Assembly (NCBI GenBank): GCA_014799685.1
Contig: JAAVHN010000028.1
Location: 33,534-68,677, forward strand
Reading direction: 5' to 3'
DNA: 35,144 nucleotides
From: Subdoligranulum sp.
GTDB lineage: Bacteria; Bacillota; Clostridia; Oscillospirales; Ruminococcaceae
Position 1 is the first letter of the stretch, and each line of letters begins with the position of its first letter. The notes beneath the pieces were generated by a model. It was not told where the DNA came from. It ran no database searches and was given only the letters and a program-made list of their open reading frames with translations. Positions 32,025-35,144 of the stretch are shown piece after piece. Position numbers and translations under genes: made by a program.

Positions 32025-33651
32025 CGTACTGCTTGTGGATGACGAGCCATTGATCTTATCCGGCATCAAATTTCTGGTGGATTGGGAAAAGAACGACTGC
32101 CGCATCGTCGACACCTCCCGCAACGGCGAGGACGCGCTGGAAAAGATCCGCGCGCAGCGCCCGGACATCGTGCTGTGCGATATCAATATGCCCCGCTTTT
32201 CCGGGATGGACCTGCTGCGCGCCGTATCCGAGGAGCAGCCGAACACCGTTTTTATCATGCTGACGAATCTGCAGGATTTCGATCTTGCACAGACGGCGCT
32301 GCGCCACCGTGCCGTGGACTATATCTTAAAAAGCCAGTTAGAGGCCGAGACGCTGGAGCGCAGCCTGACTTTGGCCAAAACCGAGTGTGACAACCGCTGG
32401 CGGCTGGCCGCGGCGCAGCGCGTGGAGCGCTACGAGCGGCTGAGCGTCACCGAACAGCTGCGCGAGCTGTTTTTGCACGCCGCGGGCGGCAGCCTTTCCG
32501 GTTCTATCGGCGGCGAACTGCGCGCACTGCTGGAAAAGCCCTATGCGGCAGCCTGCATCCTGACGGATTACGCCCCGGTGCCGGGCTACACGCAGCTGAC
32601 GCCGGACGATTTTCACGACCGCTTTGCCTGGCAAAAAGAGCTGTGCGAAAAGCTGCTGCAAAACCATTTTCGCTCGTTTTCGCTGTTTTCGCCCCGCACG
32701 GATGACAGCTTTGTGCTGTTTTGCTGGGACATTGCCGAAGCGGACTGGCGCACCGCGCTCGGACACTTTCACCAAAAGCTTGCCGCGGCGAGCGAAAATA
32801 TCACGCAGGTGCTTCCCATTGTGCTGGGCACACAGCTTTTCTGCGGCGCGCAGCAGTTAGACGCCTGCCGCGCGCAAATGGCCGGTTTGCGCACACGCTA
32901 TTACAACGACCCCGCGTCGCCCCTGCTTTATGCGGACGGCGCCGAGATGCCTGCCGTCCGCTCGCTGGGGCTGAACGGCCTTGCACTGAAGCTGGGCGAA
33001 GAACTGCGCGGACGGAACCTCTCCGGCTGCAATACACTGCTGACACGCGCGGTGGAAACCCTGCAAAGCGTAGAGCACAAGCCCGAGCAGGGCATTTTGC
33101 TGTGCCACGAGCTGTTCAACACCGTCTCGGAGGTGCTGCGCACCGCGCTCTCGGCCGGCGCCCGCCTGCCGGCGCTTTTGGAAAACACCGGCGGCGCGCA
33201 CGAGCAGATCGACCGCCTGCTCACGCGCGCACAGGTGGCCGCGTGGCTTTCGCGCCTCGGCGAATGCGCGCTGCTCTGCGCGCAGGAGATCACGCCGCCG
33301 CACCCCGATTTTCTGGAAAAGGCCAAGGAATACGTCTCCGCGCACCTCACCGAGCGCATCATGCTCACGGATGTGGCAAGCTATGTCAACGTATCGCCCA
33401 GCTATCTTTCAAGCCTCTTTAAAAAGACGCATCACCAAAATTTCGTCGATTACATCAACAGCCGCAAGATGGAGCTTGCGTGCGAGATGATCCGCGAGAA
33501 CAAGCACAAAATCTACGAGATCTGCTATCAGCTCGGCTACGAAAACCCGTATTACTTCACGCGCACGTTCCGGCGGCACATCGGCATGACGCCCAGCGAA
33601 TACCAGACCCGCCAGCGCGGGGCAAAGCCGGAGGGGCCCGTGGAAGGATGA
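32017..33651 (+). CDS. YesN-type response regulator (receiver + AraC HTH)
   Basis: Response regulator, 544 residues. The receiver domain (about 1-120) has the acidic pair DD at 8-9, phospho-acceptor Asp55 in VLCDINMPR and Lys105 in YILKSQL. A long middle domain (about 130-435) of unknown role follows. The C-terminal AraC-type double helix-turn-helix (about 440-535) reads LTDVASYVNVSPSYLSSLFKK and HKIYEICYQLGYENPYYFTRTF, ending GMTPSEYQ. The start is the ATG at 32017, preceded by GGGAGGTGG six bases upstream inside the kinase gene; a longer frame from 31963 would overlap the kinase more and add nothing recognisable. It is the likely activator of the divergent locus B promoter. A minisatellite-rich region follows directly. 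Confidence 0.95.
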   Translation: MYNVLLVDDEPLILSGIKFLVDWEKNDCRIVDTSRNGEDALEKIRAQRPDIVLCDINMPRFSGMDLLRAVSEEQPNTVFIMLTNLQDFDLAQTALRHRAVDYILKSQLEAETLERSLTLAKTECDNRWRLAAAQRVERYERLSVTEQLRELFLHAAGGSLSGSIGGELRALLEKPYAAACILTDYAPVPGYTQLTPDDFHDRFAWQKELCEKLLQNHFRSFSLFSPRTDDSFVLFCWDIAEADWRTALGHFHQKLAAASENITQVLPIVLGTQLFCGAQQLDACRAQMAGLRTRYYNDPASPLLYADGAEMPAVRSLGLNGLALKLGEELRGRNLSGCNTLLTRAVETLQSVEHKPEQGILLCHELFNTVSEVLRTALSAGARLPALLENTGGAHEQIDRLLTRAQVAAWLSRLGECALLCAQEITPPHPDFLEKAKEYVSAHLTERIMLTDVASYVNVSPSYLSSLFKKTHHQNFVDYINSRKMELACEMIRENKHKIYEICYQLGYENPYYFTRTFRRHIGMTPSEYQTRQRGAKPEGPVEG

Positions 33652-33697
33652 AGATGCACCTTGGGACGGGGGAACACACGGTGCAGCCGGGTGCGCG

Positions 33698-33802
33698 ACG
33701 GGCGCTGCCGGGCGTGCGATGGGCACTGCCGGGCGTGTGATGGGCGCTGCCGGGCGTGTGATGGGCGCTGCCGGGCGTGTGATGGGCGCTGTCATGTGCG
33801 CG
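33698..33802. repeat. Minisatellite array A, 21-bp unit
   Basis: Consensus ATGGGCGCTGCCGGGCGTGT plus G. Units start at 33698, 33719, 33740, 33761 and 33782; the third and fourth are identical, the first two differ at two or three positions, and the fifth decays after 10 bp. A more degenerate copy may precede at 33678. Confidence 0.92.
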
Positions 33803-33830
33803 GTGGGTGCAGCCGGGTGCACCCACCGCG
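33799..33830. repeat. Perfect 13-bp hairpin between the two arrays
   Basis: CGCGGTGGGTGCA (33799-33811) pairs perfectly with TGCACCCACCGCG (33818-33830) around the loop GCCGGG. No T-run on either side. It starts where array A decays and ends exactly where array B begins. Confidence 0.85.
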
Positions 33831-34024
33831 GCTGGGTGCATGGCGCGCGGCTGGGTGCATGGCGCGCGGCTGGGCGCATGGCGGGCGCGCTGGGTGCATG
33901 GCGGACGGCTGGGTGCATGGGGCGGGCGGCTGGGTGCATGGCGGACGGCTGGGTGCATGGGGCGGGCGGCTGGGCGCATGGCGGGCGGCTGGGTGCATGG
34001 CGGGCGGCTGGGTGCATGGCGGGC
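33830..34024. repeat. Minisatellite array B, 19-21 bp unit
   Basis: Consensus GGCTGGGTGCATGGCGGGC. Ten units start at 33830, 33849, 33868, 33888, 33907, 33928, 33947, 33968, 33987 and 34006. Length variants of 19, 20 and 21 bp come from extra G or GC, and the 19/21 alternation at units 4-7 suggests a higher-order 40-bp duplication. GGG runs recur on the plus strand. Confidence 0.93.
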
Positions 34025-34046
34025 GCGCTCTGAGCGGGATCCGCCG

Positions 34047-34128
34047 CGCTCAAAATAAACAAAAAGCAAACCGCCCCCCTGTTTGCCGGAAAGTATCTCA
34101 TACTGTTCCTGCAAACAGGGGGCGGTTT
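34047..34128 (-). terminator. Terminator of rtcB
   Basis: AAACCGCCCCCCTGTTTGC (34068-34086) pairs with GCAAACAGGGGGCGGTTT (34111-34128), 18 bp with a single bulged C, loop 24 nt. On the minus strand it is followed by GCTTTTTGTTTATTTTG. It may also act weakly on the plus strand (GGTTTCTCC). Confidence 0.88.
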
Positions 34129-34186
34129 CTCCTTAGCTGTGGAGCACAGCCGTCCGTTTCAAGCCGCCCGCCGCTCAGGTTCCGGC

Positions 34187-35144
34187 TCAGTTCGACGCCT
34201 TGAAGTTATAGACCGGCCGCAGCACCTCGATGACGTCGACGGAATCCTCGATCACATCGATGATATCCGCGAGCGCCTTGTAGGCCATCGGCGCCTCGTC
34301 GAGCGTGGCCTCGTTCACGGAGGTGGTGTAGATGCCCTCCATGGCCTTCTGATAATCCTCCATGTTCAGAACTTCCTTCGCCTTCGTGCGGGACAGAACC
34401 CGGCCGGCGCCGTGCGGGGCGGAATAATTCCATTCGGGGTTGCCCCGCCCGACGGCGAGGACGCTGCCGTCCCGCATATTGATCGGGATGAGCACTTTTT
34501 CCCCGGCATGCGCGGCGATCGCGCCCTTGCGCAGGATATGCTCCTCCACGTCGATATAGTTGTGGATCGTGTGGAACGCGTCTTTTGCCGCAAGGCCCAG
34601 CATTTCCAGCATGATCTCGGCCATTTTCTCCCGGCTGCGCTTTGCAAATTGCTGGCAGATCTGCACATCGTGCAGATAATCATCGAGATACGTGCCGTAG
34701 ACATAGCAGAGGTCGGCCGGGATCGTGGGCTCCTTGTCTTCCCATTCGCGCATCATTTCCTTCAGCTTTGTCTGGATCTCGGCGCGGCGGCCCTGCTCCT
34801 TATAGGTGCGGATGACCTCCTCCCGCGCCTTGAAGAATTCTTCCTTTCCCAGATTCAGATCGACGGCGAGATTCTGGTAATATTCGGCCACCTGCTTGCC
34901 GAGATTGCGGCTGCCGGAATGGATGACCAGATACTTTGTGCCGTCCGACGCCGCATCGATCTCGATGAAGTGGTTGCCGCCGCCGAGTGTTCCGAGGCTG
35001 CGCTCCAGCCTTTTGGCGTCCTTCAGCGCGCGGTAGCAGCGCAGCGCGGTGAGGTCGAACCGCTCTTTCCGGCCCTCCCACACGCTCCGGCCGCTGGGGA
35101 TCGCATGCGCCGCCTCGTCGACTTTTGCAAGATCCAGCTCCACA
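34187..35144 (-). CDS. rtcB: RtcB-type RNA ligase (partial, N-terminus outside window)
   Basis: GTP- and metal-dependent RNA ligase that joins 2',3'-cyclic phosphate (or 3'-phosphate) ends to 5'-OH ends in RNA repair. About 318 residues of the C-terminal part are visible; the frame is open to the window edge and its beginning is missing. Signatures are GTLGGGNHFIEI, VIHSGSRNLGKQ, the metal-site stretch HTIHNYIDVEEH, RKGAIAAHAGEKVLIPINMRDGS and PHGAGRVLSR, whose histidine is the one guanylylated in this family. The C-terminus VLRPVYNFKAS is also typical. Cytoplasmic. No archease or RtcR-like regulator is seen on this side; its upstream context is outside the window. Confidence 0.96.
   Translation of the reverse strand, partial: VELDLAKVDEAAHAIPSGRSVWEGRKERFDLTALRCYRALKDAKRLERSLGTLGGGNHFIEIDAASDGTKYLVIHSGSRNLGKQVAEYYQNLAVDLNLGKEEFFKAREEVIRTYKEQGRRAEIQTKLKEMMREWEDKEPTIPADLCYVYGTYLDDYLHDVQICQQFAKRSREKMAEIMLEMLGLAAKDAFHTIHNYIDVEEHILRKGAIAAHAGEKVLIPINMRDGSVLAVGRGNPEWNYSAPHGAGRVLSRTKAKEVLNMEDYQKAMEGIYTTSVNEATLDEAPMAYKALADIIDVIEDSVDVIEVLRPVYNFKASN

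Larger units (their letters stand above)
33652..34186. other. GC-rich non-coding region with two minisatellite arrays
   Basis: This 535-bp gap between the response-regulator gene and rtcB is filled by a 21-bp array, a perfect hairpin, an about 19-bp array and the rtcB terminator. Several frames are open on both strands only because the repeats lack stops; the 19-bp period shifts frame every unit, so no repeat protein is encoded by that array. Confidence 0.75.

Noticed and set aside
33698-34024. CRISPR array
   Set aside because: Units are contiguous without unique spacers, and no cas genes are nearby.
33661-34203. A 180-codon plus-strand frame and minus-strand frames over the minisatellites
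   Set aside because: Open only because the repeat units lack stops. The 21-bp array gives an RACDGRC-like heptad only in one stretch and the 19-bp array breaks any repeat; no ribosome site was seen.
1-35144. tRNA, rRNA or known riboswitch
   Set aside because: I looked in all gaps for T-loop-like GGTTCGA blocks with matching stems and for familiar riboswitch cores and saw none; a covariance-model search would be needed to exclude them fully.

Overview
The window looks like a GC-rich member of the Clostridia (Oscillospirales-like Firmicutes). Pointers are the strong AGGAGG-type ribosome binding sites, the rpsF-ssb-rpsR operon, split transketolase subunits, YesM/YesN-type sensor and regulator proteins, CUT1 sugar transporters of the LplB/LplC type with lipoprotein binding proteins, and TTG/GTG starts. 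No rRNA, tRNA, CRISPR array or complete insertion sequence was seen. The lineage is an inference from protein style, not a measured placement.

Layout. 1-2010 (minus): transketolase C-terminal subunit (cut by the window edge), transketolase N-terminal subunit and rpiB, a pentose-phosphate unit with its own promoter. 2318-3836 (minus): rpsF-ssb-rpsR with a clear sigma-A promoter and two tandem terminators. 3962-7035 (minus): a large orphan hybrid sensor kinase with two receiver domains and its own promoter. 7194-11827: a D-amino-acid module. On the minus strand are a DSD1/D-threonine-aldolase-like PLP enzyme, an N-acyl-D-amino-acid deacylase and a Rid-family imine deaminase. Facing away from them is a YheO/DauR-type regulator.

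11859-33651 is mostly a carbohydrate-utilisation island. Locus A has a Gfo/Idh/MocA oxidoreductase diverging from a lipoprotein binding protein, two permeases and a 912-residue alpha/alpha-barrel glycosidase, followed by a convergent membrane-anchored AraC-type regulator. A formate/nitrite-type channel gene separates it from locus B. Locus B (minus strand) has a second lipoprotein binding protein, two permeases, a beta-propeller glycosidase-like protein and, beyond a 124-bp MITE-like element, a formylglycine-type sulfatase. It diverges from a YesM/YesN two-component pair. Neither importer has an ATPase here, so both probably use a shared MsmX-like ATPase encoded elsewhere. The joint logic I infer is sensing, import, desulfation and hydrolysis of a decorated, possibly sulfated, glycan; the actual substrate cannot be read from the sequence.

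33652-34186 is a GC-rich non-coding stretch with two different minisatellite arrays (21-bp and about 19-bp units) separated by a perfect 13-bp hairpin. The window ends in a partial rtcB (minus). The items I find most worth a second look are this double array, the MITE whose junction supplies the stop codon of the beta-propeller gene, the D-amino-acid module, and the candidate operators in the two divergent promoter regions.
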